Assembly: GCA_024281055.1 (NCBI GenBank)
Contig: JAMXLF010000047.1
Location: 1-48,604 of the forward strand
Length of the DNA stretch: 48,604 nt
Source: Geobacteraceae bacterium
GTDB lineage: Bacteria > Desulfobacterota > Desulfuromonadia > Geobacterales > Geobacteraceae
Direction of reading: 5' to 3'
The position numbers and the translations under genes were made by a program. The notes under the pieces were generated by a model. It was not told where the DNA came from. It saw only the letters and a program-made list of their open reading frames with translations, and made no database searches. This document shows, piece after piece, positions 8,724 to 17,474 of the stretch. Position 1 is the first letter of the stretch. Every line of letters starts with the position of its first letter.

Positions 8724-9812
8724 TTATCTTCCGACCATTATCCCCAGCTCTTCCGCACAACGGACCATCTCGCCTGCCGGGTCCACCAGTTTCAGCCGTC
8801 TGACCGCCCGGGCAATGGGAGCAGCCTTAATGTCGCGACCTTTCAGACAGGCCATCTGCCCGCAAGCCCCCATTTCGATGAGTTCCAGGGCTTTGATACC
8901 AAAACGGCTCCCCAGACAGCGGTCGAAAGTCGAGGGAGAGCCACCTCTCTGCAGATGCCCGAGCACCGTGACCCGGGTGTCCATGTCGAGACAATTCTTA
9001 ATCTTCCTGGCCACGTATTCGCCGATGCCACCCAGCCTCTCGAACGGTTGGGCCGCACCTGCACTCTCCTTGACAACCCTGTCGCCCCCCATGGGGAAAG
9101 CCCCTTCCGCGACGACGATAATGCTGAAACGTCGCCCCTGCCGACGTCGCGCGTCGATCGCACGGCAGATCGCCTCGATGTCGAACGGGATTTCCGGCAT
9201 CAGAATGACATCGGCGCCGCCGGCAATGCCGGATTCCAGGGCGATCCAGCCGGCGTATCGCCCCATGACCTCCATGACCATGACCCGATGATGGCTTTCA
9301 GCCGTGGAATGAAGTTTGTCGAGGGCGTCGGTGGCAGTTTCGAGGGCAGTGTTATAGCCGAAGGTGACATCGGTTTCCATCAGGTCGTTGTCGATGGTCT
9401 TGGGAACGCCGACGATGCAGACCCCTTTTTGTGCCAGCTCCAGGGCGATCTTGAGGGAACCTTCCCCCCCGACGACTACCAGTGAGTCGATTGCCAGCCG
9501 ACGGATGTTCTCCAGCACCAGTTCGGACTTGTCGACGATTTCGATTTTCCCGTCCTTCTCCACCGGACACGAAAAGGGGTTTCCCCGGTTGGTGGAGCCG
9601 AGGATGGTCCCGCCCCGGGGAAGGATGCCACGGACGTCCTCAAGCGACAACGGATGGCATTTGTCAGGGCTCAGCAGGCCGTCGAAGCCGTCCTCGATGC
9701 CGATCACTTCCCAGTGACGCCTGAGGAGCGCCCCTTTCACCACCCCCCTGATGACCGCATTAAGCCCCGGGCAGTCGCCACCGCCGGTAAGTATGCCGAT
9801 CCGTTTTTTCAT
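8724..9812 (-). CDS. pfkA: 6-phosphofructokinase
   Basis: This enzyme phosphorylates fructose 6-phosphate in glycolysis. The PfkA fold is evident from G-G-D-C-P-G-L-N (11-18), G-G-E-G-S (115-119), P-K-T-I-D-N-D (137-143, with the catalytic Asp) and M-G-R-Y-A-G. At the positions equal to E. coli 104 and 124 it has Gly and Lys. Gly104 points to ATP as donor; Lys124 is the residue seen in pyrophosphate enzymes. The Gly/Lys mix is known from ATP-dependent enzymes of trypanosomes and Streptomyces, so ATP is the better guess. ATG 9812 is chosen because GGGGAGGGG lies eight bases upstream. It is the last gene of a HIT-ROK-pfkA run. Confidence 0.94.
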   Translation of the reverse strand: MKKRIGILTGGGDCPGLNAVIRGVVKGALLRRHWEVIGIEDGFDGLLSPDKCHPLSLEDVRGILPRGGTILGSTNRGNPFSCPVEKDGKIEIVDKSELVLENIRRLAIDSLVVVGGEGSLKIALELAQKGVCIVGVPKTIDNDLMETDVTFGYNTALETATDALDKLHSTAESHHRVMVMEVMGRYAGWIALESGIAGGADVILMPEIPFDIEAICRAIDARRRQGRRFSIIVVAEGAFPMGGDRVVKESAGAAQPFERLGGIGEYVARKIKNCLDMDTRVTVLGHLQRGGSPSTFDRCLGSRFGIKALELIEMGACGQMACLKGRDIKAAPIARAVRRLKLVDPAGEMVRCAEELGIMVGR

Positions 9813-9842
9813 TGCTCGCCCCTCCCCAGTCAAGATCAAAAG

Positions 9843-10817
9843 TCACTTTGGCGCATTGCCGGAGAGTTCCCGTGCCAACGCCGCTGCCCCCAGAATGCCG
9901 GCATCGTCGCCCAGTTCTCCCGGCCGGATTACGAGTCTCGCGGCCGGGATGGCGAACGCGCGGCGGTCGACTTCACGGCGTATGGCTGCGTCGAGAAGGT
10001 CAAAGCTCGCCGCCACGCCGCCGCCAACAATGATTGCCTCAAGGTTCAGGAGATTGGCCACGGTTGCCGCCACTATCCCCAGATAGCGGCCTGCCTCCTC
10101 GAACAGAGACCTGGCGAGGGTGTCGCCACGACGGGCGACGGCCGCTATGGTTTCTGCGGACAGCTCGCCGGCAGGGATGTCGGCGAGCATGCCTCCCTGG
10201 TGCTGCACCGACGTAATAGCTGCCCGTGTCAAAGCGGTGGCCGAGGCATACTGCTCCAGACAGCCGCAATTCCCGCACGGGCAGAGGAGTCCTGCCGGTT
10301 CCACCGTGGCATGCCCGTATTCGGCCGCCACCCCGTCAATCCCCGTCCAGAGCGCGCCATCAAGAATCAGGCCGCTTCCCACCCCGGTGCCGAGGGTGAA
10401 CATCAGGAGCGAAGCATACGACCGGCCAGCCCCATAGCGAGACTCGCCAAAGGCGGCGGCATTGGCATCGTTCATCACGACGGTGGGAAGGCCGGTTTCC
10501 GCGCTGACAGCATCCTTCAGATTGAGTCCCACCAGCGGTTCGAGATTTACCGAGGAATGAACGAGGCCCGTTTTTGCAATAAGCCCAGGCACCCCGAGCC
10601 CGACGGCAGCAGTCTCGATTCCGGTTGCTGCCCCCCGCTCGCGCAGGGCAGCAAGGTTTCCGGCAAGCCGGCCGAGAAAATGCTCACGCCCCAAATGAAT
10701 CTCGGCCGGCCAGCGTTCGAGGAGCAGAATGGAACCCGCTGCACCGACCAGGGCCGCCCGCACGTTCGTGCCGCCGATATCCACTCCGAGATATCCTGCA
10801 CCAGCGGAACCGGTCAC
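9843..10817 (-). CDS. ROK-family glucokinase
   Basis: A 324-residue sugar kinase of the ROK family, without the DNA-binding N-terminus found in ROK repressors. It has the phosphate-1 loop G-V-D-I-G-G-T-N (about 11-18), the catalytic Asp in V-M-N-D-A-N-A-A, the phosphate-2 motif T-L-G-T-G-V-G-S-G, and the ROK zinc cluster with E-Y-G-H followed by C-P-C-G-N-C-G-C-L-E. Glucose is the likely substrate, producing glucose 6-phosphate upstream of the phosphofructokinase encoded 30 bases further on. Its start overlaps the stop of the HIT gene by four bases (ATGA), so translation is coupled. Confidence 0.92.
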   Translation of the reverse strand: MTGSAGAGYLGVDIGGTNVRAALVGAAGSILLLERWPAEIHLGREHFLGRLAGNLAALRERGAATGIETAAVGLGVPGLIAKTGLVHSSVNLEPLVGLNLKDAVSAETGLPTVVMNDANAAAFGESRYGAGRSYASLLMFTLGTGVGSGLILDGALWTGIDGVAAEYGHATVEPAGLLCPCGNCGCLEQYASATALTRAAITSVQHQGGMLADIPAGELSAETIAAVARRGDTLARSLFEEAGRYLGIVAATVANLLNLEAIIVGGGVAASFDLLDAAIRREVDRRAFAIPAARLVIRPGELGDDAGILGAAALARELSGNAPK

Positions 10818-11311
10818 TTGGCTACCTCGAAAGCCGACTGAAAGGCGGGAAGGAGCCGATCATAGGTCGTCAGGAGGTTCTCCGGCATGACACGGATATC
10901 GGCGATGACCGACATGTAGTTTGTGTCGCCATTCCAACGCGGGACAACGTGGATATGGACATGCTCATCGACACCGGCTCCGGCGGCCCTGCCCAGATTG
11001 ATGCCGATATTGAAACCCTGGGGAGACGCGGTTTGCTGCAGAATGGTGCGGCAAAGCCGGACGGTCCTGAACAGATCGAGCATCTCGTCATCGGACAACT
11101 GGTCGAGATCGGAAGTGTGCCGATACGGCGCAACCATGAGATGGCCGTTGGTGTAAGGGTAGCGGTTGAGCATCACCAGCGACGCGGCACCCCGGTGAAG
11201 GATAAGGAGCTCGCGGTCCCGGTCCGGACCGTCTCCGACACAGAAAATGCATCCCGAAGGCTTGTCGGCCAGAATATACTCAATGCGCCACGGTGCCCAG
11301 AGTCGTTCCAT
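10814..11311 (-). CDS. HIT-family nucleotide phosphorylase/hydrolase
   Basis: A 165-residue histidine-triad protein. It has the catalytic motif H-V-H-I-H-V-V-P-R-W near residue 115, N-R-Y-P-Y-T-N-G-H-L-M-V-A-P in the middle, and an N-terminal C-I-F-C zinc pair after W-A-P-W-R. This is the pattern of the long bacterial HIT proteins related to Ap4A phosphorylases, which handle dinucleoside polyphosphates. The exact substrate is unknown. ATG 11311 has GGAGG ten bases upstream and fits the family's M-E-R-L-W-A-P-W start. The stop overlaps the glucokinase start. Confidence 0.9.
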   Translation of the reverse strand: MERLWAPWRIEYILADKPSGCIFCVGDGPDRDRELLILHRGAASLVMLNRYPYTNGHLMVAPYRHTSDLDQLSDDEMLDLFRTVRLCRTILQQTASPQGFNIGINLGRAAGAGVDEHVHIHVVPRWNGDTNYMSVIADIRVMPENLLTTYDRLLPAFQSAFEVAK

Positions 11312-11491
11312 CGTCTTGACGCCTCCATTGCTGTAAATATCTCGACGCACCGTCCGAGGAGAGACAGCAAAGACACGGTGCGACTGCGCAAGGATTATCA
11401 ATGAAAAAGGCCTGTTTTACAACCCATTATCACAAAAAATGGCGCATGCGAAGAAAATAAAATGATTTTATATTTTATTATGAATAAACAC

Positions 11492-11520
11492 TTGACTCTA
11501 TGGGGCAAAGGGGGTAGTGT
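11492..11520 (+). promoter_or_regulatory. Sigma-70-type promoter for the malic enzyme gene
   Basis: TTGACT (11492-11497) and TAGTGT (11515-11520) are 17 bases apart within an AT-rich stretch between divergent genes. The downstream ATG at 11630 leaves an untranslated leader of about 100 bases. The -35 is good, the -10 fair. Confidence 0.5.
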
Positions 11521-11629
11521 GATTGAAATTGCCCTACTATTGGCACGGTACGAGTAACAGCAGCACAATGGATGGAGCAGAACGGTTTTTACCAAAAGTA
11601 AAAAGGCACCTTAATGAGGAGGGAAACGA

Positions 11630-13888
11630 ATGACAAAAAAAATGGACGCCCTGGAATATCACTCGAGCGGTCGTAAGGGAAAAATCGAGGTAGTCCCGAC
11701 AAAACCGTGCCTGACCTCCCGCGACCTCTCCCTCGCCTACTCGCCCGGGGTGGCCGAGCCGTGTCTGGAGATCGAGAAGAACCCGGAAGACGCCTACAAG
11801 TATACCGCAAAGGGAAACCTCGTGGCTGTCGTCTCCAACGGCACCGCCGTCCTCGGCCTCGGCAACATCGGCGCACTGGCGGGCAAGCCGGTCATGGAGG
11901 GGAAAGGAGTCCTTTTCAAGCGGTTCGCCGACATCGACGTCTACGACATCGAACTGAACACCGAGAACCCCGACGAGGTCATCAAGGCCTGCCAGCTCCT
12001 GGAGCCGACCTTCGGCGGCATCAACCTTGAGGACATCAAGGCCCCCGAATGCTTCTACATCGAGGAAGAGCTCAAGAAGACCATGAATATCCCCGTCTTC
12101 CACGACGACCAGCACGGTACGGCCATCATCTCCGCCGCAGCCCTCATCAACGCCCTGACGATCATCGGCAAGAAGATCGAGGATATCCGCATCGTCATCA
12201 ACGGCGCAGGGGCTGCCGCTATCGCCTGTGCCAACCTGGTCATCTCCCTCGGGGTGAAACACGAAAACCTCAGCATGTGCGACACCAAGGGCGTCATTTA
12301 CAAGGGGCGCACCGAAGGGATGAACAAGTATAAGGAGCGCTTTGCCGTCGACACCCCGCTACGCACCCTGGAAGAGGCCGCTGACGGCGCCGACGTCCTG
12401 TTCGGCCTTTCCTCCAAGGGAGCGTTCACCCCGGCCATGGTGCGCAAGATGGCGAAAAACCCGATCATCTTCGCCATGGCCAACCCCGACCCGGAAATAA
12501 CGCCGGAAGAGGCCCTGGCCGTGCGCGGCGATATCATCATCGCCACCGGCCGCTCCGATTACCCCAATCAGGTAAACAACGTCCTCGGCTTCCCCTTCAT
12601 CTTCCGCGGTGCCCTCGACGTGCGGGCCACCACCATCAACGAGGAAATGAAGAAGGCGGCAGTGTTCGCCCTCGCCGAGCTTGCCCAGGAGGAGTGCCCC
12701 GATTCGGTCTGCCGGGCCTACGGCAACGTCAAGTTCTCCTTCGGCCGCGAGTACATCATCCCGAAGCCGTTCGACCCGCGGGCACTCCTGCGAGTGGCTC
12801 CCGCGGTCGCCATGGCGGCCATGGAGTCGGGAGTTGCCCGCCAGCCCATCGAGGACATGGAGAAATACATCGAGCACCTGGAGGCACTCCAGGGGAAGGC
12901 CAAGGAAACCCTGCGCATGATCATCAACAAGGCGAAGTGCGATCCGAAGCGGATCGTCTTCCCCGAGGGGGACAACGAAAAGATCCTGCGCGCGGCCCAG
13001 ATCCTCATCGAGGAAGGAATCGCCCAGCCGATCCTGATCGGCAACAGTGACAAGATCCGTGCCGTCATGCAGGAACTGGGGCTCGACTTCAACGGCAGCC
13101 TCCAGATCATCGAGCCGGCCACCTGGGAAAATACCGAAGAGTACGCCCAGGAGTTTTACCGGCTGCGTCAGCGCAAAGGGATAACGCTCTCCGAAGCCCG
13201 GCGCATCATGACCCGCAAGTCGCGCACCCATTTCGGCTGCATGATGGTCCGGATGGGGGATGCGGACAGCCTCCTCTCCGGCATCGACACCCACTATCCC
13301 GAGACGATCCGGCCGGCCCTCGAAGTCATCGGCAAACAAGAAGGGCTCTCCAGCGTCCACGGCCTCTACATGATGGTCTTCAAGAAGGGAATCTTCCTCA
13401 TGGCCGATACCACGGTGTGCATCGAGCCGACTGCCGAGGAACTCGCCGAGACGGCGATCCTCGCCGCCGAAAAGGCGCGGATGTTCGACATAGAGCCGGA
13501 GGTCGCCATGCTCTCCTTCTCCAACTTCGGTTCGGTCAATCACCCCCTGACCCATAAGGTCAAACGGGCGGCGGAGATTGTCAAGGCGAAGGCCCCGGGG
13601 CTCATCGTCGACGGCGAAATGCAGTCGGACACCGCCGTTGTCACCGAAATCCTCCAGAAGAGCTTCCCCTTCGCGGCCCTCAAGGAAGCAGCCAATATCC
13701 TCATTTTCCCCGACCTGAACTCCGGGAACATCTGCTACAAGCTCCTCCATCACCTTGGCGGAGCGGAAGCGATCGGCCCGATCCTCATGGGGATGAATAA
13801 ACCGGTCCACGTCCTCCAACGGGGCGACGATGTCTCCGATATCGTCAACATGGCGGCCATTGCAGTCGTGGACGCGCAGAACAGCTAG
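11630..13888 (+). CDS. maeB: NADP-dependent malic enzyme, hybrid with phosphotransacetylase-like domain
   Basis: The 752-residue protein is a MaeB-type hybrid. Residues 1-160 form the malic N-terminal domain (Y-S-P-G-V-A-E-P and the metal-binding F-A-D-I-D-V-Y-D region). About 160-400 is the NAD(P)-binding domain (H-D-D-Q-H-G-T-A and G-A-G-A-A-A). About 425-750 is a phosphate acetyl/butyryl transferase-like domain (V-F-P-E-G-D-N-E-K). It converts malate to pyruvate and CO2. In characterised hybrids the C-terminal domain is regulatory, binding acetyl-CoA, rather than catalytic. GGAGG lies seven bases before the ATG. The gene is monocistronic: promoter upstream, strong terminator downstream. 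Confidence 0.95.
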   Translation: MTKKMDALEYHSSGRKGKIEVVPTKPCLTSRDLSLAYSPGVAEPCLEIEKNPEDAYKYTAKGNLVAVVSNGTAVLGLGNIGALAGKPVMEGKGVLFKRFADIDVYDIELNTENPDEVIKACQLLEPTFGGINLEDIKAPECFYIEEELKKTMNIPVFHDDQHGTAIISAAALINALTIIGKKIEDIRIVINGAGAAAIACANLVISLGVKHENLSMCDTKGVIYKGRTEGMNKYKERFAVDTPLRTLEEAADGADVLFGLSSKGAFTPAMVRKMAKNPIIFAMANPDPEITPEEALAVRGDIIIATGRSDYPNQVNNVLGFPFIFRGALDVRATTINEEMKKAAVFALAELAQEECPDSVCRAYGNVKFSFGREYIIPKPFDPRALLRVAPAVAMAAMESGVARQPIEDMEKYIEHLEALQGKAKETLRMIINKAKCDPKRIVFPEGDNEKILRAAQILIEEGIAQPILIGNSDKIRAVMQELGLDFNGSLQIIEPATWENTEEYAQEFYRLRQRKGITLSEARRIMTRKSRTHFGCMMVRMGDADSLLSGIDTHYPETIRPALEVIGKQEGLSSVHGLYMMVFKKGIFLMADTTVCIEPTAEELAETAILAAEKARMFDIEPEVAMLSFSNFGSVNHPLTHKVKRAAEIVKAKAPGLIVDGEMQSDTAVVTEILQKSFPFAALKEAANILIFPDLNSGNICYKLLHHLGGAEAIGPILMGMNKPVHVLQRGDDVSDIVNMAAIAVVDAQNS

Positions 13889-13954
13889 TTTTCCACCGTC
13901 AAGATGCAACCACCGTTTGCGGATCACTAATTTGATTCCGTTGCAATGTTTTCG

Positions 13955-13979
13955 GGGGCCTTTCGGCCCCTTTTCTTTT
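13955..13979 (+). terminator. Intrinsic terminator after maeB
   Basis: A perfect six-pair stem GGGGCC/GGCCCC with loop TTTC is followed by TTTTCTTTT, about 65 bases past the maeB stop. Confidence 0.93.
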
Positions 13980-14070
13980 GGTTGCCTTTGTGCCGGGATA
14001 TTTGGTACTATTGACAAAAAAGACGGGGCGGGTCAGCGGCGTGGAATGTGCAGTTCAGGATATGCAAGGG

Positions 14071-14787
14071 ATGGAACATTACAGAAGGCCGGGAACGTAC
14101 TTCAGCAGGATGCTCGCCATTTCGCTCGTTGTGCACGTGGCGTTTTTCCTGCTGCTGCTCTTTCCCCGGCATGGGCACTTCGCACCGAATCCGGTTGCCT
14201 GTATCGACCTGAGCATGACGGCACCGGCTTCCGAAGCCATCAAACCGGCAGAAACAAAGAAGTCCGACAAGACGGCAACGAAAAAAACCGCGCCCGTGCC
14301 TCAACCAGAAGCTTCCCAGCAGCCCGCACCGACCGAGTTCGACAAGTTGCAGCATGAAGCCCGCGCGGCACTGGACAGTGCCGCTGCCAAGCCGGAAGCG
14401 ATCGGACAGGCATCCCTGGCGCTTGGCATAACCAACGGCTATTTCAGCAGCCTGGCGGAAGGACAGAGCCTCCACGACGACATCAAAGACTATTATTTCA
14501 CCATTCTGCGGACAGTAAACGAAAAGTGGTGGATTGCCAGCGACAGTCACGCCAACGCACGCAGGAGGGCAATGATAAGCGTGGTTATCGGGAGGGATGG
14601 CAATGTCGTAAAGGCTGAAATCGTGCAGGGGTCCGGCAGCTACTCTTACGACAAGAGCCTTTTGAAAGCCCTTCAAGCCGCCAGCCCCTTCCCGCCCCTG
14701 CCGGCACAGTACAGGATGGCATTTTTCGAAGCACCGCTGGTCTTCAACCCCCCGTTGAACCTGATGGCCACGGGTAACAGATCATAG
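14071..14787 (+). CDS. TonB/TolA-like protein with C-terminal TonB domain
   Basis: About 238 residues. An N-terminal transmembrane helix (about 13-30, rich in Leu/Phe/Val) is followed by a Lys/Pro/Ala-rich linker (about 55-95), then a C-terminal region with W-W-I-A-S, V-V-I-G-R-D-G-N-V-V-K-A-E and A-L-Q-A-A-S-P-F-P-P-L-P, which is the TonB_C fold. Such proteins sit in the inner membrane and reach across the periplasm. No exbB/exbD or receptor gene is adjacent, so its partner is unknown. The start is uncertain: ATG 14071 has AGGA ten bases upstream, ATG 14062 and GTG 14041 are alternatives. Confidence 0.8.
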   Translation: MEHYRRPGTYFSRMLAISLVVHVAFFLLLLFPRHGHFAPNPVACIDLSMTAPASEAIKPAETKKSDKTATKKTAPVPQPEASQQPAPTEFDKLQHEARAALDSAAAKPEAIGQASLALGITNGYFSSLAEGQSLHDDIKDYYFTILRTVNEKWWIASDSHANARRRAMISVVIGRDGNVVKAEIVQGSGSYSYDKSLLKALQAASPFPPLPAQYRMAFFEAPLVFNPPLNLMATGNRS

Positions 14788-14807
14788 CCGACGGCACGGC
14801 AAGCAGG

Positions 14808-17369
14808 CTAATCGAGTTCTTCCACTTCTTCCACTTCTTCTTCCACTTCCAATTCCAGCAGTTCCAGTTCTTCAGCCGCTTTTGCCTCCGAATCTCCGGC
14901 AATGGCAACAATCCTGGCGATTATCTCGCGAAAATCTGAATTTACCGCCCGCACCTCACGGAACAGCTGCAAAGCATCATCCGTACGGCCGATACTTTCC
15001 AGCAAGAGGGCCAGTTCGTACTTAAGACTCAATGCCTCTTCGGTTGACAATCCCGCCAGTGTCATCCCTTTTCTGAAGGCCTCTTCTGCCCTGTCTACGT
15101 CACCCTTGTCCCGATGACAGATCCCCTGCAGGGTGAGACAGTCCGCCGCCCGCTCTGCGGCCCGCGCCGCCGCCTGGAATTCGGCAATGGCGTCGTCGTA
15201 AAGTCCCATCTCCTTGTAAGCGATCCCAAGGTTGTAATGGGTTTCCGTGTCTTCATGATCGAGCTGCTGGTCGACCGCTTCCTTGAATGCGGAAAATAGC
15301 CCGTCCAGGCTGTATTTCCCGGCCGGTCCGGAACCGGGAATATCTTCATCAGGAATTCCGAGCCCTTCCAGGCGCAACTCCTGACCGAGGTCGAACAACT
15401 CGTCACCAACCGGGGCATCTGCCCCCGCATCAGGCATTCCGGTTTCGACAGCCGGCATCTCCAACGTCGGTTCCGATTCGGGTCCGGCGACGTCGGGGAA
15501 GAATTCTTCCGCCGCAGCGGCTTCTTCGAGCAGATTATCCAATGAAAGGGAGGGGGCTTCACCACCAATCTTCACCAGATCGATTTCCGGAAAGGACGAT
15601 CCATCCGCAGCGTACTCAACCTGTGACTCAAAGGTAATGCCGTCCCGGGCCTCTTCCGCGTCAACCTCTAGGTCGATTTCAGAAAACTCACCTGACAGGG
15701 ACAACTCGTCCGAGTCCGAAGCGTGCGGCTCCGGGAGACCACTGTCAGCTGCCTCTTCAACGTCGATCTCCAGGTCGATTTCAGAAATTTCTCCTGACAG
15801 GGACAACTCGTCCGAGCCCGAAGCGTGCGACTCCGGAAGAGCACTGTCAGCATCCTCTTCAACGTCAATCTCCAGATCGATTTCAGAAAATTCGCCAGAC
15901 AGGGACAAATCGCCCGCATCCGAAGCGTGCGGCTCCGGTAGACCGCTGTCACTGTCTTCTTCAACGTCAATCTCCAGATCGATTTCAGAAAATTCGCCTG
16001 ACAGGGACAAATCGCCCGCATCCGAAGCGTGCGGCTCCGGCAGACCGCTTTCTTCAACGTCAATCTCCAGGTCTATTTCCGCAAATCCATCCAGCAGGGG
16101 CGACTCGTCGGCATAGGCGCTCTCCAGTTCGACGCCTTCATCGACCTCTTCCTCTTCGATCTCCAGATCAACTTCTGAATAATCGGCAGACAGGGATGGT
16201 GTCTCTTGTGGTTCGCCAGAATCGGGTCCGGCACTTTCGACCGTGGTCTGTGCAGGCTCTTCAACAACGGCAGTCTCCCCGACGAAGCTGACAGGCAGTT
16301 CGTCAACATCCGGGGCTAAACCTGGCACTCCTTGCTCGTCCGCAAGGGAAAGATCGATCTCCTCCCATGGCTCACCATGACCGGAGTCGCCAGGTTCCGC
16401 CACGACCGGCACTTCATCGGCAGCAGGCCATGTTTCTGTGTCCGGAGACTCCGGTTGCCCCGTCTCTTTCAGGGATACAGCATCAGGGACAGCACCCACC
16501 GCACCGGTCAACTCTCTCTGACCGGCATCAGGGGCATCCTGGCCAAGCTTCTCCGTGAACAGCGATTCTCCGGGAAAGAGGCCGGCCATCCGCTTCAGTG
16601 TCGCGGAACGCCGTTCCTGATCTCCCTGCTGCCCGTAGGCCTCGGCCAGCAATTCCCAGGCACGCCGGTTGTTGCTGTCGTCCCCTGTCATGGCCAAGAG
16701 GTGGGGGATCGCCGTATCGACGCAACCGTCCTCGACCAGGGTGGCCATCAGCTCCAGCATGAAATCCCGTCGGGATGGGAAAAGGGTGATTATCCGATTG
16801 CAGATCTGTCTGAATGCGGAATCATCGCCACTCTTCCCGAGGAACACCGCAAGCCGGGTGAACTGTTCGTATGCCTTTTCATGAATTCCGGCTGTGAAGT
16901 AGGTTTCCGCGTATTTCAGCAGGGTATTGAGGTTGCCGGGATCAACAGTCAGCATCTGCTCGAGGACCTTGATGGCCTCCGGCAGCTGGCGCGTTTTCTG
17001 ATAATAGCTGAGGGCGTTATTATACTCGGCAAGGGCATTGCCGATAAGTCCCTGCTTCTCATTGAGAGAGGCGAGGCTCATGGTTACCTTGACATTGCCG
17101 GAATCGAGCTTCTGGATCTGCTTGTAGACGGCAATCGCCTTGAGGTAAAAGGCATGATCAGAGTAATGCTTGCCGATCGCCTCGTATTCGCCGATTGCCT
17201 CTTCCTTGCGGTTGGCACGCACCAGGAGTTCCGCCAGCTTCTGTCGGTGCCGGATATCTCCCGAATCAAGGGCAACGATCTGCTCGTAATCCTTGATCGC
17301 CCGGTCCAGCTGCCCTTTGGCGATGAATTTCTGGGCGCTTTCCAGCAGTTTGTCTTTTTTTGAGCTCAA
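14808..17369 (-). CDS. TPR protein with acidic tandem-repeat centre
   Basis: An 853-residue protein of three parts. Residues 1-270 are tetratricopeptide helices (A-I-K-D-Y-E-Q, A-I-G-E-Y-E-A, A-I-A-V-Y-K-Q). Residues 300-640 are very acidic and low in complexity, including 34-residue tandem repeats built around S-E-I-D-L-E-I-D-V-E-E (431-573). Residues 690-820 are a second TPR block (H-Y-N-L-G-I-A-Y-K-E-M-G-L-Y-D-D-A-I). The tail is almost pure Glu/Leu. No signal peptide is seen, so it is probably cytoplasmic. The function is unknown; the TPRs suggest a scaffold, and acidic-repeat TPR proteins resemble FimV only loosely. The start codon is TTG with AGGTG upstream and a strong promoter just before it. 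Confidence 0.85.
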   Translation of the reverse strand: MSSKKDKLLESAQKFIAKGQLDRAIKDYEQIVALDSGDIRHRQKLAELLVRANRKEEAIGEYEAIGKHYSDHAFYLKAIAVYKQIQKLDSGNVKVTMSLASLNEKQGLIGNALAEYNNALSYYQKTRQLPEAIKVLEQMLTVDPGNLNTLLKYAETYFTAGIHEKAYEQFTRLAVFLGKSGDDSAFRQICNRIITLFPSRRDFMLELMATLVEDGCVDTAIPHLLAMTGDDSNNRRAWELLAEAYGQQGDQERRSATLKRMAGLFPGESLFTEKLGQDAPDAGQRELTGAVGAVPDAVSLKETGQPESPDTETWPAADEVPVVAEPGDSGHGEPWEEIDLSLADEQGVPGLAPDVDELPVSFVGETAVVEEPAQTTVESAGPDSGEPQETPSLSADYSEVDLEIEEEEVDEGVELESAYADESPLLDGFAEIDLEIDVEESGLPEPHASDAGDLSLSGEFSEIDLEIDVEEDSDSGLPEPHASDAGDLSLSGEFSEIDLEIDVEEDADSALPESHASGSDELSLSGEISEIDLEIDVEEAADSGLPEPHASDSDELSLSGEFSEIDLEVDAEEARDGITFESQVEYAADGSSFPEIDLVKIGGEAPSLSLDNLLEEAAAAEEFFPDVAGPESEPTLEMPAVETGMPDAGADAPVGDELFDLGQELRLEGLGIPDEDIPGSGPAGKYSLDGLFSAFKEAVDQQLDHEDTETHYNLGIAYKEMGLYDDAIAEFQAAARAAERAADCLTLQGICHRDKGDVDRAEEAFRKGMTLAGLSTEEALSLKYELALLLESIGRTDDALQLFREVRAVNSDFREIIARIVAIAGDSEAKAAEELELLELEVEEEVEEVEELD
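15648..16079 (-). repeat. 102-base coding tandem repeat in the TPR gene
   Basis: Five copies of a unit encoding S-E-I-D-L-E-I-D-V-E-E plus a spacer with L-P-E-P-H-A-S-D and L-S-L-S-G. Motif starts are at residues 431, 462, 496, 530 and 564, so the period is 34 residues except for a first interval of 31. DNA identity between copies is high, suggesting recent duplication. Confidence 0.9.
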
Positions 17370-17404
17370 TAGGCACCTGGAAAAGTCTTGGGGTTTATCG
17401 ATTT

Positions 17405-17433
17405 ATATTAGTAGAAACGGTGGGTTATGTCAA
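17405..17433 (-). promoter_or_regulatory. Near-consensus sigma-70 promoter of the TPR gene
   Basis: On the minus strand TTGACA (17433..17428) and TAATAT (17410..17405) are separated by exactly 17 bases. The predicted start of transcription is about 30 bases before the TTG start codon at 17369. Confidence 0.8.
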
Positions 17434-17474
17434 GGCTTATACTCCGTTACGTCACCAACGACGGCGCTCCGCGC

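Noticed and set aside
11538-11555. TTGGCACGGTACGAG upstream of maeB as a sigma-54 promoter
   Set aside because: The -24 GG is followed at the -12 position by GA rather than GC, so the essential dinucleotide is missing.
12359-14017. Long open frame on the minus strand opposite maeB
   Set aside because: High GC codon use in maeB creates open antisense frames; the translation shows no domains and is rich in Asp/Gly/Arg typical of shadow frames.
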